The notes under the pieces are model-generated. The model saw only the letters and a list, made by a program, of their open reading frames with translations, had not been told where the DNA came from and did no database searches. The position numbers and the translations under genes were made by a program. This document shows, in pieces, positions 24,748 to 34,582 of a stretch of DNA of 64,000 bases. Numbering within the stretch: position 1 is the stretch's first letter; each line of letters opens with the position of its first letter. Source of the DNA: Catenaria anguillulae PL171 (taxonomy: Eukaryota > Blastocladiomycota > Blastocladiomycetes > Blastocladiales > Catenariaceae); NCBI GenBank assembly GCA_002102555.1, contig MCFL01000004.1:1-64000 (forward strand), in the 5' to 3' direction.

Positions 24748-24847
24748 TGCGCAGAGTGTTGAGTGTTGAGAGAATATGTATGTACAGTACCTGTCGCAGT
24801 GAGTCAAAGGGTCACAGGTGGGAGAGAGAAGCCAAGATAGGTCGTTG

Positions 24848-24872
24848 AAGAGAAAGAGAAAGAGAAAGAGAG
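24848..24872. repeat. GAGAAA microsatellite
   Basis: About four copies of the hexamer AAGAGA/GAGAAA lie just upstream of the NBR1-like gene, between its start and the TATA-like element. A purine-rich tract in a promoter or 5' UTR. Confidence 0.7.
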
Positions 24873-24878
24873 GGTTGC

Positions 24879-24890
24879 CTTTTATATTTC
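24879..24890 (-). promoter_or_regulatory. TATA-like element upstream of the NBR1-like gene
   Basis: The minus strand reads GAAATATAAAAGG here, about 135 bp upstream of the proposed ATG at 24747. Motif and spacing fit a TATA box. Confidence 0.4.
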
Positions 24891-25662
24891 TTTATTTTTT
24901 CTGGTTTGGCTGGATGCCAAGACGAACGCTGCTGATGCTTCAGTGCAAGGTTGCTTGAGTCATTCCAACCAGACTACACCAAAGAAACCCAACGGCCAAT
25001 CAACGTCCAACTCGGTAAGCGACCTCCATTGACCGCAGAGGACACGCCGCAAAAGTCAAGCAGGCTGCGTGACCTTGGCTCATGCAATGGCCCGTGATTT
25101 TTCCGTCTTTCCCATGCACTGTGCGTTTCACTTCGGAGTGACGCTGGCATCTTCGAGATCCTTCTTTTCATGAATAAGCACACTACATACATACGTGGCC
25201 AACGTGGCCAAGTCATCCACTCGTCGCGGTCGCGCTCGCACTTTTTCTTCGAGTTGATGACATAGCTAGATGGGCCTCAAGACCCCAGTATCTTCCATTC
25301 CAAGAGCAGATGGCTAGCACTCTAAACACTATTCACATGCCGCATGTACTCGGCAAACCGCCATCCTGGGTGAATTACGCCAGTTCCCACTCCGGCTTCA
25401 GTTGCTGCGCCCGAGCTCGACTGTTTGTCGCGACTCGGAGATTCACCGACCCTCGGCCGGCTGATTTGTATCGCACTTCACCCACAGCGCACAAGTAACT
25501 GGGCTTTGCCAAGAGCTTGCTATCATCCGCCGATAATGATGACTTTACATAAGGACAGCACACTGCCCCACCTCAACCCAACCCGATAGAGCCCCTCCTT
25601 GAATGGCCCTCCGCGAACTTGCAACACACACAAACCCACATGGACACGTATTCTGACCGACC

Positions 25663-26403
25663 ATGGACAAATTCAGCAAATACGCCGGCATCGAGCTCAC
25701 TCACTTCTTTGCCAACCCACTCGTCATCCTTGATGGTCAAGATCATGATGGCCACCTGCTCGGTTCCCAATTCCCATCTACTTTGGCCCTCGACAGGCGA
25801 ACGATCCTGCATGAACCCAACTGTGTCAACGACGACGAGGTCGAATGGACAGTGACCGTCCAGCTAGCAACACCCGCAACATGTCCGCATTCTGTCCACT
25901 ACCGCCTCAAATCAACCAAATCACACATGACCCTGTCCACCATCACCGATTCTCATTCGCAGCCAGTCTTGACAATTGTCCCCGACACACCCAGCCCGCA
26001 CATTTTCCCACGCCTCAAGTTCTCCAAATCCTACTCTATTCACACCCGCACCAGGACCGCGACGTCGGCCAGCTCCATACCCATCGGCTCCACCACCGCC
26101 AACACAATCAAAGTCTGCGAATCGGGCATGCTCTCCCTCCAAGCCAAACTCGCTTGCCCCACGTTTTCATCGCAGCACATTGTCGTCAAGTTTGGCATTG
26201 CCCGGTCTACCCTGCACATCTTTGTCGAGCAACCAGCAGGCAACATGTTGATTGCACGTGGATGGATCAAGCCCGGCGGGGAGCAGGCGCAGGTGCAAGT
26301 GGCCGCCGCTGTGGATGTGGTCGGTGTGATGGGCTTGGTGGCGGTCGTGGTGAGGGCAAGGCGAGATGCGGCAAGGTTCTGGAGGTTGGAGATGGGGGCG
26401 TGA
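25663..26403 (+). CDS. hypothetical protein, 246 aa
   Basis: An uninterrupted frame starts at an ATG in good context (CGACCATGGAC). It has the third-position C/G bias of real genes in this window. The protein is mostly beta-like and polar in the first 200 residues (DEVEWTVTVQLATP, QPVLTIVPDTPSPHIFPRLK, IVVKFGIARSTLHIFVEQP). It ends in a short hydrophobic run (VDVVGVMGLVAVVV) followed by basic residues, which may be a C-terminal anchor. No domain family is recognised. No intron is needed. It is transcribed away from the NBR1-like gene. Confidence 0.55.
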   Translation: MDKFSKYAGIELTHFFANPLVILDGQDHDGHLLGSQFPSTLALDRRTILHEPNCVNDDEVEWTVTVQLATPATCPHSVHYRLKSTKSHMTLSTITDSHSQPVLTIVPDTPSPHIFPRLKFSKSYSIHTRTRTATSASSIPIGSTTANTIKVCESGMLSLQAKLACPTFSSQHIVVKFGIARSTLHIFVEQPAGNMLIARGWIKPGGEQAQVQVAAAVDVVGVMGLVAVVVRARRDAARFWRLEMGA

Positions 26404-27350
26404 CAGATGCGGAGCAGAGTGGGGTGTGTGTGTGTGTGTGGGGGGGGGGTTGATTTGGATGTATACGTTCAATATAGACTGAACAGGGCTATTTTGTTAA
26501 TTGTCTCTCCTTCCTGAGTCAGAGCAATCGTCATGTCAAAGCATCCGCCTCCCCCGGTCCGTCGCGGAACTCAAGACATGAAGTAATCCATGACATTCCT
26601 CTGTTCCCAAGGACGTAAGCACAATCCACAATTTCATCGCGTCCTTGTGCGACATGTTGCCATTCTCTGGCCTGGCAAAGGATCCACCCCCACACTCCTC
26701 CGCAGTGGCCACCAGTTCTCATGGCCTCTGTTATGACCACAGTTGTACATCATGAACGGCTCCTGCGCATCAATATTTACACCTTTACGATGGGAATCCG
26801 CAGCCGGCGCATGTCCGCCGTGGCTCCAAGTATTGGCTAGCTCAAGCATGTCATGACATCAGTGACCCGCAACAGAACACACTTCTCGATGCAACGGCCC
26901 ATTCTAGGCGAAAGCGGCCTGAGATTTCGTTTTGCTGGAAACGGAAACGGCCCACTTGCCACCTCCACCACTTGCTTGTCTTGAACAAGCGAGGCTTGAG
27001 GTTGGCGGAGTGAAGATGGCGCGTCGATTGTGGGATGGACGCGAACAGCTCAACACGTCGGCTGTCTCACACAATCAAGATCGGTGAGCAGGAAGCGAAA
27101 CGGCCTGTGCAAATTAATGAGTATTGCAGCTGCAGCTGCGGATCTTGAGGAAAGACTCGACTGCATCGAAGAGCGAGGAAGCAGGCCCTGCTGAGGCCGA
27201 TTTGGTTTGGCTACAAATACTCGACCCTGCACCCGCACCTCCTTACAGCTTCAACAGACACCTTCCACAACATTCACAGAGCCGGTCTCTTGATTCCCAT
27301 CTACTCGTCGCCACCCATCAACAACATCCAAACACCCCATTACATTCACC
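26404..27350. other. intergenic, no supported gene; contains GT and G tracts
   Basis: A (GT)n tract runs straight into about ten G residues around 26430-26450, just after the stop of the upstream gene. The 3' part should hold the promoter of the histidine-rich gene; CTACAAATACTCG at about 27209-27221 is a weak TATA-like site 130 bp before its ATG. No coding region is supported. Confidence 0.5.
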
Positions 27351-28099
27351 ATGACTTTCCTGTTCCTCAAGCACGCCATTTTCGCCAAGCACGCCGCCCA
27401 CTCGCACGCGCATCATGGCCACGTCCATGCTGGACATGGATACGGCCATGGACACGGTCACGGCCATGGACACGGTCACGGTCACGGCCATGGACACGGT
27501 CACGGCCATGGACACGGTCACGGTCACGGCCATGGACACGGTCACGGCCATGGACACGGTCACGGGCATGGACATGGTCACAATGGCGGTACGTCTTCAT
27601 TCCGCAAGGATCGAACCAGATCTTGATCAGAGCTCGGCACTTTTTTCCATATTCATCGGTGATTCTTGGCTCCTCAGGTCACCAGCACCATGGCAACCAT
27701 TACTCGGACTACTCTGGCGGCCATGGCCACGGCCACCATGGCGGGCACACGGCCGGCAAATGTACGCGTCTCTCAAGCACACCGTGAATGAAACCACCAT
27801 CTAACATAAACGTCTCATTCACAGTCCGCAAGTGCCAAGAGGACGGGCCCACCACGCAATCCAACGACCAGCTCTCGCAAGCGCTCAACGCGGGCGACGA
27901 CGCGACTGCCTCCGCGGGCTTTGGTGGCCAGCACCAGTCTGCTTTCCAGCAACAAGATGCCTTCTCGGTCGTGGACTATGGCACGGGCTCTGGCGACCAG
28001 TTGCAGGCGGCCTTGAACGCTACACCGTTCCAGCCCACCAACGTGGATGCGTCGGGCGAGGTCGCCAGCAACGCCGTTGTCGGGTCGGGCATTTACTGA
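27351..28099 (+). CDS. histidine/glycine-rich protein 1
   Basis: Three exons join in phase: 27351-27588, 27678-27761 and 27825-28099, giving 198 residues. After a short head (MTFLFLKHAIFAKHAAHSHA) come more than 25 alternating His-Gly dipeptides, then HHGNHYSDYSGG-type repeats, and a His-free C-terminal domain with Gln/Asn and Asp (NDQLSQALNAG, GDQLQAALNATPF). His makes up roughly a quarter of the protein, so binding of Ni, Zn or Cu is plausible; that is inference from composition. Both introns interrupt a codon after its first base. A second gene at 51490-52705 has the same layout, intron phases and C-terminal DQLQxALN motif, so the two are paralogs. The start is chosen because the ATG follows a CATTCACC leader like that of the paralog. 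Confidence 0.82.
27420..27585 (+). repeat. minisatellite encoding His-Gly dipeptides
   Basis: Units of GGCCATGGACACGGTCAC (18 bp) and GGACACGGTCAC (12 bp) repeat in tandem across exon 1 of the histidine-rich gene. Because the unit is a multiple of six, slippage keeps the reading frame and changes only the number of His-Gly pairs. The complementary strand stays open over the same span. Confidence 0.85.
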
Positions 28100-28439
28100 A
28101 GATGAGAATATGCCTGTACATAAGCGATTCGAACCCCAGACGCTGCGCACTGGTTGCGTTGCCCTTTGATTCGGGTCGCTCGCCATTGGGTGTGGTACAC
28201 TTCCCTCAGATCGCTGTCCACTTGTGCCCATACGTTTGAACCTGTGACAATGCAATTAAATCACCTTTGGCGACTTGTTTTACCTGTCCATGAGCAACAC
28301 AGCCAACATACTCACTTGTTCATTCACTCGTAACTTGAAACCTCGGAGGAATGTTTGGGATGTCATATGTATTCACGAGAAAGATCTGGACGTTGGTGAT
28401 CCAGAGACAAAAGTGTCCTCGCAACAAACAGGTGTACAC
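28100..28439. other. convergent intergenic region
   Basis: About 340 bp between the ends of the histidine-rich gene and the PSO2 gene. It should hold both 3' UTRs. A tRNA T-arm-like string on the minus strand near 28130 (GGGGTTCGAATCG) has no matching stem or acceptor and is not a tRNA. Confidence 0.5.
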
Positions 28440-31031
28440 TTACGCGTCACCATCCACGACCCAGTCAATCCCTTCGCCTCTCCTGCCATCAGCCCACTTA
28501 TCCTTCTGCCACTCGCTCAAATACTTGTCCATTTCTGCCCTCATGGCCGCCGACCCGACTCCAACAGTCGGCACCACTTTTCTAACCTGCAACCCGCGCA
28601 CAAACCCACGCAGTTCGGAAAACGATGAGTGCTCGCTGTACGGAACGCCGAGCACTGCCACACGCTTGCCGATCCATTGCGGTGACAGGTCTGACATGTG
28701 GATGCGCCGGGTCGGAATGTGGACTGTGGTGGCCGGTGATGCAGAGGACGAAGACGACGGGGTGGCGAGCGAGGCACTTGGTTTGGAAGCGCCGCCGCCC
28801 CACAACTCGAGAATCGACCGTTGCCTTGGCCCCGCCACCTTGCATGCCGAACTTCCGGCGCTTGCGCTTGCTGCGGGCGGCGCATCCAACTTTGTCCCGC
28901 CCTTGCCATCTTTATCCGCAAACGTCCATCCGGTTGGCTTGATTGCCAGCACATGCGAAAATGTTTCGCCGTACGCGTCCAAGTATGCGTGCAGTGCTTG
29001 CGGATTCACGTCGCGCATCGACACAACGTGCACATTGGCAGCGACCGGATCAGTCGAGTACCGAGCGGCCATGGCGGCGTCGTTGTAGGTTTGGAAAAGG
29101 GTCCATTTGCGCGAGTCGCAGTGGAATCGGGTGTTGAGAGCCTCGACAATTGCTGGAAATGCGAGTGCGTATGTGAGAGAGTCGGAGTCGGGACGATCAG
29201 CAGCAGCACATGGTAGTGGGACGTACACATGAACACTTTCTCTTTGCCGACCGTGTACGAGCCGACAACTACGAGCAATCGGGTCACGGGCTCGTCCCAG
29301 AGCTGTTCTAGGTGCGTGTGTGAAGAGTATTGAAAGTCCGGTGGGAGGTATGGGTCAACCTGGCCAGAGACTGCAATGGTCTTGTTGGCGGAATCCGGGC
29401 AACTGCTGCTGGTGATGGATTGGTTGTACTTGCGGTACGTGATGGGCGGTGGGTATCGTGGAGCTGAGCGGCGGGTGATGACAAATGGCACGTTGTTTGC
29501 GACCCGCCTGCAAAGAGAAAAGAGGCAGTATTTAGTGACGTGCGACGACAAGGAAATAGACGGAAAGCAGTTTACCTTACAAACTCGGAAAGCACGTCAA
29601 GGACCTCGTGTTGTGGCGCAAACTTGTGCGACGGGTGAAGATAAGTGGTATCGAGGAACAGGGTATCAATGGGTTGCTTGAGGAGAGGATGCTTTGCAAG
29701 GCAGCCAGATCAAGGGTGAGTTGCGAGCAGTCGCTAGGGAACGAGGACCGTAGAGACATACGTGGAGCATGAGCGGATGTGCTCGAAAATCACCAACATG
29801 CAAATGACTTTGGCCGTTGGGGAGCTTGAAATGGAACATGACGGACCCAGGGCAACTGAAAGCATTCGGGAGCAAATACGGTAAGCTCATTTGCTAACAC
29901 TACATGTGAGCAAGTTCATGCAGAAATCCGTACTGGTTTGCATCCAACAGTGTAACGGCCACGTCATTGACCATGGTCGTTTCATTCATCGGTAGCTCTT
30001 TGAGCAGGTCGGGACGGACGCGAGGAAATTGGAGGCGGACGAGGGCGCGAGTGATGGGCGAGAGGTATATCGGGCCATGGGTAAATGTACCCGACAGGCC
30101 CATGTAGTGGTCGCTGTGGAAATGACTGTACATATGGATGCCAGTTGTGAATATGCACAAGTACATGGAGGCAGCTGGCACAGACTCAGGCGTAGCGTAC
30201 GTCAAAAAATACGCAGAACATCCGGGAATCGCGCCGAAATTGAATGCATCGACTGTAAATTGTGTTCCGGGAATCCATTTGTAAAACGGACATGGACGTT
30301 GTTTCTTGCACGGGTATGCGAAGTCACAATTTGGCTCGATGCCGTGGAGCGATCGGCTGGTGGCGAAGCAGTTCGTGCGTTGGCAGCGATAGGCGTGCCG
30401 GCGGCGTCAAGAGAATCGTACGTCGTTACGGTGAATGCAGACGAAACAGTTTCGTCGCCATCATCCATGGGTGAAAAGAAGTCATCGACGTCGATATGGA
30501 GAAAGTCGATCGAAGCATCAGCAGCCTATACGTGGAATGGAGCGTCAATGTGACGAACGCTTCAAAGAGGACACAGGTACCGGGAAAAACAAACCTGTGA
30601 CTCTTCACTCGGAAACGGCGTTGTGTAGTCTTGGACTGACCCAAGTGGCAGAGAATCGTTGATGGACAAACGTTGCGAGTCCGACTGGGAATTGGCGACG
30701 CACGTTGCAACAGGCTCAAGTGCAGTTTGGGTGTGTGATAGATCGTCGTCGTCTGCAATGTCGTCCTCATCATCTTCGCCCAATGTAACCGAGTCAACCA
30801 CTTGTGGTGTCGAGGGCGGTGCTTCTTCACGAAGATCGAGACACACGTTGATGTGTTGGTTAGCCTGCGTGTTTCGAGGTTAGTCTATTAATCGATCGCT
30901 GTCAATCGATGATGCTGCGAGGAGGATCGTACTCGAGCTCCGAAAAGCACTGGACTGTTTGCAGGCACACTGGACACGAAAATGCAAAGCGTTCTCTTGA
31001 ATGACGTTTGAGACACGCTCGAATGAACCAT
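28440..31031 (-). CDS. PSO2: PSO2/SNM1 family DNA cross-link repair nuclease
   Basis: This 5' exonuclease (metallo-beta-lactamase/beta-CASP fold) acts in interstrand cross-link repair. Nine exons fit in phase: 31031-30933, 30864-30595, 30525-30422, 30356-30201, 30125-29934, 29855-29762, 29691-29576, 29507-29227 and 29152-28440; 674 residues. Visible parts: [15 protein letters not shown] and GAIPG, metal motif HFHSDHY, then [15 protein letters not shown], the GDFRAHP strand, [12 protein letters not shown] with FAPQHE, and the C-terminal DRMBL segment ([16 protein letters not shown]). A UBZ4-type finger is expected at the N-terminus: its second half (NQHINVC) is in frame in exon 2, but the CPVC half is in another frame within exon 1. 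Most introns have clear branch and acceptor sites. The catalytic region is intact. A Ser/Ala-rich insert lies before DRMBL. Confidence 0.9.
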
Positions 31032-31615
31032 CCTCAGAGGAGGGCGAAGGACACCTGGTCGAACAATGGTGCCAGGCGCTAACGGCGCGCGGGAAAAGAA
31101 GAGTCCAAGGTCCGGCTGCTTGTGCTCCCTGCACTTCCACTGCACTGCTGCTTCTTTTGAGAGTGCCGCCTTTCTTCTGCGAACGAGTTCAAAGGAACAC
31201 GAGATGAGCTTTCGTCCGAGCAACAGAAGAGCGGAAGCACTGGTCGATGTGGAAGGCGAACCTTCAATGCAGCGTCGCCACCGAGGGAGGTTTTCGGCCG
31301 GAGGCGGCGGAGCCAGGCTTGGACTTGCGGGTCGACGACGACATGGTATTATGCTTGGATTTGAAGGCACGAATTGCGAACAGTTTCATAGGCTCATTGC
31401 TGATTGCAATCCAAATCCACTTTTTCTCACTATTGGAAAAATACCAGTGAGTCACAGAGCGACAGGTCGTGCATAGGAGTGGGCACGTGACTGTGTGTGA
31501 TGTGCAACGCATTCACATGGTGTCGATCAGGGTGAATCTCGTGTGGAGAAGGCGCAATGGAGTGTTTGTCCAGAACACACGCAATTGGCAATGCATGCAC
31601 GATAATTCATCCACA
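31032..31615. other. divergent intergenic region between PSO2 and EFG1
   Basis: About 580 bp that should hold the two promoters. Both strands have open frames here (minus 31370-31032 continues upstream of the PSO2 ATG), so a longer PSO2 N-terminus cannot be excluded. No other gene is supported. Confidence 0.4.
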
Positions 31616-32652
31616 ATGGGCCGCACACAATCCTCGTCATCACACGCCCGGCCAGCACGCGGCGGCGGCAGCTCAAGCTCGCGCGGCACCGTGGCGGTCG
31701 CGGTGGCCGAGGCCGTGGCCGGGGCGGTCATGGTGCTGCTAGCAACAGCCGCTCCTCCACCTCCAAACCCAACCAACAATCATCTGCTGCGACACCCGCG
31801 CAACCCGGGCAAAACGTAAACGCACCATCCACATCAAGGACGGCATTGCCATCCGCAAATCCATCCAGCAACTCAAGGCAGAATTGCGCGGCGCCGAGCG
31901 GTTGCACGCGAAAAAGACGGCCTCGGGCGACTTTGCGGCCGACGACTCGTTGCGGAAACGGTCAGAGGCCAAAATTGCTGCGCTCAAGGCTGAGCTCGCA
32001 AGCACGCAGGGTTGGACAAGGCAAAGGTAGACAAGTTTGATGTGATTTATCGGAGCGTCAAGTTTTTCGAGCGGATCAAGGCATCACGGCGGATTGAGCA
32101 GTTGCGCAAGCAGATTGCCAAGGCGATGGCGGCAGAGACTGGCGCGATGGTGGACCGAGGCAACGGACAAGGTCAAGGAGTTGCAAGAGGAGCTCAAGCG
32201 GGCCGAGTTTGACCTCGTGTAGTGCTGCACTACCCCGCGGCAACAAAATACGTCGCCCTGTGGCCCTCGGCGCGTCCAAAGCCGACAAGAGTGGCGACGA
32301 CGAGAGCAACAGCGACAGCGACGAGGATGCTGATGACACTGTGGACAAGCAACCAACCTTGTCCGAAAAGGCCATCAAACAGCGCGACCAAGTGCGTGCG
32401 CATTTGCAATCGCTGATTGACCTCGGGCTCATCAATGTCGCCGAAACGGTCAATGCGTGTGTGGGCGAGCCAGGTGAGGAGCGGGAGAAAAAGAAGACCA
32501 AGAAGAAAGGCGACACTGAGGAGGATGTCAAGCACAAACAGATTGGCCATTTGTTGCGCGGTGTGGGTGTTTCGGGACTGTCAGACGATGATGAGAATGA
32601 GGGTGCAGTGGCAAATGATGGTTCTTCGTCGTCATCATCGTCAATGAGGTAG
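31616..32652 (+). CDS. EFG1: rRNA-processing protein EFG1-like, read in several frames
   Basis: Efg1 is a nucleolar protein needed for early pre-rRNA (18S) processing. The conserved parts appear in the right order but in different frames: start MGRTQSSSSHARPARGGG, an RGG-like tract (GRGGRGRGRGGHG), a coiled helix (IHIKDGIAIRKSIQQLKAEL), the family hallmark VIYRSVKFFERIKASRRIEQ, then KVKELQEELKRAEFDLV, VLHYPAATKYVALWP, and an acidic and lysine-rich tail ending at 32652. The junctions near 31690, 31815, 32010, 32150, 32220 and 32275 leave no room for introns. Most would be repaired by one added base, two of them inside G or A runs. So this is either an assembly-damaged EFG1 or a decayed copy. 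Single-copy status and expression would decide. Confidence 0.75.
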
Positions 32653-32809
32653 ACTCGAGCGATTCGAGTGACAGCCAAGACGATATGGACCAGGACGATT
32701 CTTCATGAACTAAATGTGGCGATTATTTATCGTTTCATGAATCAATAAATACCGGTCATATCCACTCTTTTGCTCCATAACCGTTTATATACATCCCATG
32801 CTGTTCCCT

Positions 32810-34372
32810 TTACCGCCCTTTCCCTTTTCTACCGGTCCGCAGCCCCATTCCCTGAACTTTCGACATTCTTGCATTCGCAACGAGCCTCGACTGCCTGTCC
32901 CTCCAAACAACGATAAACAATGGCAGAAATATCTTGAGCTGGGCTCCAGAGTACGCCAAAATGTTGGCCACAACAGGAACAATGAATTGCCATGAGCGAG
33001 CAGCGTGCGGGTTGGTTGCCAGCTCGCCATACGCGTACACCATGAGAATGTGAATCGGAACGTAAAGCATGGTGACCGCAGGAGAATCCACCAGAATTTG
33101 CTTGACCTGTCTCAGCGCGCGCTTGCGCTGGGCTTCTGCGGCCGTTGCGGCTGGACGCTTTCGCAAGGGCACTCCGGCGGGGTTGTTCTTGCCGGGTGGA
33201 GAAGAAATAGAGAGCAGAGCGGAAGGACTGCTTGACGTGCCCGAAGCAAGCGTGTTGTGTGTGCTGGTTACGGAAGCGATTGAGAGGGTGTCGTCAAGAT
33301 TGCCGGTTACTGTGACTGAGAGTGCCGGCAACGTCGAGTCGTCCCCAGGTGCGGATATTGGGGACGATGAAGAAGGCGGTAGCTTGCCACTCAAGGATCG
33401 GTGCACCATTTTGGCTGCAGCGACCACAAGTTTTTTCTGCACATCCGTCGCGGGAACAACGTCTTGTGGTTGGTCGTGGTCCCCATGCTGATTCCCATCA
33501 ACCCCCGTGCCACCATCGCGGCCTAGCGCCTTGCGATCCTTAGCGTTCATATTGAGCAGCCAAATAAGCTGCAGCCCATACACCGTTGCGGTGATGCTGA
33601 ATAGGGTCAACCACAAGGCCCATTGACGCCAATGCATCTGAAAGTAATATAGCATTTCTGGCCAACTCGTGGCAGATCCGAGGTGCCATGCTTGGCTCAC
33701 AGCTAGCGGAAGATGCACAAGCGCATATACGAATACGACCGCAGTGAGAATGCCCGGGCTGGGCACTTTCAGCCGAAAGAGAAGGTCTTGCCAAAAGGAC
33801 TTTTGAGAGACGAAAAGACTGGCCTGAGAAGAAACGGGGATGGCGCGCATGATGCCAACGAGGTGTAGGAGAAGGCTGCCGCTTGAGAAAACCGGACATA
33901 AAACATAGACCATCGATCGTAGCGTCGTTGAGCCCGTATTGGTGAGCATGAGAATATGCCAGGTGAGCGCTGCCAGATTGTCGATTGCCATGAAGATGAC
34001 CAAACACTCGCTGGGTTGTGGGCTGAAGAAGAGCGGCCACAACAGCACAGTTGCGGCAGACTGTGCGACTTTGGGCATGCGTTTCCAAAACTGTTTGGCG
34101 CTGTCGCTCGCTCTGTATCGATCCTTGCGCTTGATAAACAATTGGCGACGTCGAATCAGGAACATATCATAGGAGACATAAACAGCCAATGGGAAAGACA
34201 GCAAGGCCATGCCCAGGCCTAAGCAGTGCGCGATGAATTGGGTTTGCGTTGTCAAGGCGTCATGTCCATGAAGTGTGACGCCAAAATTGCCATAGCCAGG
34301 TTGCGTAAAGTAGGTTGCCGAGGGATTCAGGTCATTCATGGTGAACACAAAGTTCGGCATGTGCTGATTCAT
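32810..34372 (-). CDS. seven-helix membrane protein, array copy 1 (intact)
   Basis: One exon of 520 residues with an ATG at 34372 (MNQHMPNFVFTMND). Seven likely helices can be seen, among them FIAHCLGLGMALLSFPLAVYV, the stretch around LLWPLFFSPQPSE, LLLHLVGIMRAIPV, GILTAVVFVYALVHLPLAV, WLTLFSITATVYGLQLIWLL, MLYVPIHILMVYAYGEL and FIVPVVANILAY. Conserved family marks are KVPSPGILT before helix 5, EAQRKRALRQVKQI before helix 6, and a long Ser/Pro-rich loop between. The layout is GPCR-like but I see no DRY, NPxxY or known class signature, so I do not assign a receptor class. Three related copies follow in the same orientation. It converges on EFG1 157 bp away. Confidence 0.75.
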   Translation of the reverse strand: MNQHMPNFVFTMNDLNPSATYFTQPGYGNFGVTLHGHDALTTQTQFIAHCLGLGMALLSFPLAVYVSYDMFLIRRRQLFIKRKDRYRASDSAKQFWKRMPKVAQSAATVLLWPLFFSPQPSECLVIFMAIDNLAALTWHILMLTNTGSTTLRSMVYVLCPVFSSGSLLLHLVGIMRAIPVSSQASLFVSQKSFWQDLLFRLKVPSPGILTAVVFVYALVHLPLAVSQAWHLGSATSWPEMLYYFQMHWRQWALWLTLFSITATVYGLQLIWLLNMNAKDRKALGRDGGTGVDGNQHGDHDQPQDVVPATDVQKKLVVAAAKMVHRSLSGKLPPSSSSPISAPGDDSTLPALSVTVTGNLDDTLSIASVTSTHNTLASGTSSSPSALLSISSPPGKNNPAGVPLRKRPAATAAEAQRKRALRQVKQILVDSPAVTMLYVPIHILMVYAYGELATNPHAARSWQFIVPVVANILAYSGAQLKIFLPLFIVVWRDRQSRLVANARMSKVQGMGLRTGRKGKGR

Positions 34373-34582
34373 GCTCGACAATGAACATCATTGAGTCTGG
34401 AGCCTGGAGAGGGAGGGAGAGGCTGCGAACAAAACGGCAGGCAGACATCATGTCCACCGTCCACAACGGAGTCATCATAAGGATGTGCCACCCTGTTTCA
34501 AGCGCATCATTCATTTTGTATTGGACAACAGGCGAGTGTCGCATACTATACACACAGCATTAAACGCCCAACGATCGCCTCC

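Larger units (their letters stand above)
24748..25662. other. divergent intergenic region
   Basis: About 0.9 kb between the minus-strand NBR1-like gene and the plus-strand hypothetical gene. It contains the microsatellite and TATA-like site listed separately. The remaining ORFs (24974-25216, 25310-25498) show no recognisable content. Confidence 0.5.

Noticed and set aside
24848-24872. GAGAAA tract considered as a splicing enhancer or telomere-like repeat
   Set aside because: It is a simple purine microsatellite upstream of a start codon; nothing further supports a special role.
27318-27581. Minus-strand ORF across the His-Gly minisatellite (Val-Thr-Met-Ser-type repeats)
   Set aside because: It exists because the repeat has no stop codons on the reverse strand. 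The plus-strand gene has introns, start context and a paralog that support it instead.
28125-28150. GGGGTTCGAATCG on the minus strand, resembling a tRNA T-arm
   Set aside because: The flanking bases do not form the T stem and there is no acceptor stem, anticodon arm or D arm at the right distance.
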